This document shows, piece by piece, positions 63,929 through 64,000 of a DNA stretch of 64,000 bases (the stretch's first letter is position 1; the number at the start of each line of letters is the position of its first letter). The stretch covers positions 186,001-250,000 of the forward strand of contig NZ_JAFGYY010000002.1 of NCBI RefSeq assembly GCF_017491605.1. The letters run 5' to 3'. A model generated the notes under the pieces. That model was given only the letters and a program-made list of their open reading frames with translations, was not told the DNA's origin and did not search any database. The position numbers and the translations under genes were made by a program. The stretch comes from Pseudomonas sp. 30_B. GTDB taxonomy: Bacteria; Pseudomonadota; Gammaproteobacteria; Pseudomonadales; Pseudomonadaceae.

Positions 63929-64000
63929 GTTCGCGAGCAAGCTCGCTCCTACAGGTTCCGCACGATGTGGGACCTGGCGTAGGAGCGGACTCTGTCCGCG
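63929..64000. repeat. REP elements type C and type A (right edge)
   Basis: Inverted type C at 63929-63952 and a forward type A starting at 63979, cut by the window end. They follow the TetR stop by 26 bases. Confidence 0.83.

Overview
The window is a chromosomal segment of a gamma-proteobacterium of the genus Pseudomonas, most likely a species near P. aeruginosa such as the nitroreducens/citronellolis/knackmussii group. Three things suggest this: high G+C; runs of genes in the order I recall from P. aeruginosa (trxB-ftsK-lolA-rarA-serS-cysG; tus genes; gacA-uvrC-pgsA-tRNA-Gly/Cys/Leu; galU-VOC-gor-transporter-ACT-lrp); and many short Pseudomonas-type REP palindromes. The species is an inference; no search was run.

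Layout. 1-12.1 kb: core genes for cell division and DNA translocation (ftsK), lipoprotein transport (lolA), replication rescue (rarA), tRNA charging (serS), siroheme synthesis (cysG), a glutathionyl-hydroquinone reductase, a four-gene tus sulfur-relay operon coupled to a TrpD2/YbiB-like gene, tRNA-Ser and a BI-1/YccA membrane protein. 12.2-17.2 kb: an accessory catabolic cluster (VOC protein, two SDRs, a 3-ketosteroid-dehydrogenase-like flavoprotein, a TetR regulator) with similar palindromes at two of its promoters. 17.3-21.4 kb: gacA-uvrC-pgsA and three tRNAs. 21.5-31 kb: small genes including two LexA-box units, one encoding a UmuD-like protein without its catalytic dyad, plus galU, gor, an Lrp regulator and endonuclease I. 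31.2-45.4 kb: flavin reductase, bestrophin, mmsAB valine catabolism with a divergent LysR, a YebC paralogue, a MocR regulator divergent from an aldolase and an orphan substrate-binding protein, a methyltransferase, a 2OG oxygenase, a cyclic-nucleotide-type MscS channel and a histidine phosphatase. 45.4-53.9 kb: a MITE, an AaeAXB-like efflux operon with its LysR, an SDR with altered active site, an MFS exporter plus quinone reductase, and a GFA protein. 54-64 kb: a YegP protein, a sodium symporter, DedA, DyP peroxidase, a secreted cupin, and a quinate/dehydroshikimate unit (MFS, quiC, TetR) with a PcaR-like box.

The most unusual signal is a pair of roughly 370-380 bp noncoding repeats (41093-41475 and 53911-54280). 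Most of each copy is nearly identical, but two hairpin stems have been rewritten on both arms so that pairing is kept. This suggests a structured RNA or DNA element under selection for shape. The other main leads are the dead UmuD-like SOS protein, the dyads in the accessory cluster, a MITE whose CTAG target duplication coincides with the stop codon of an efflux gene, and three REP families with one shared frame.
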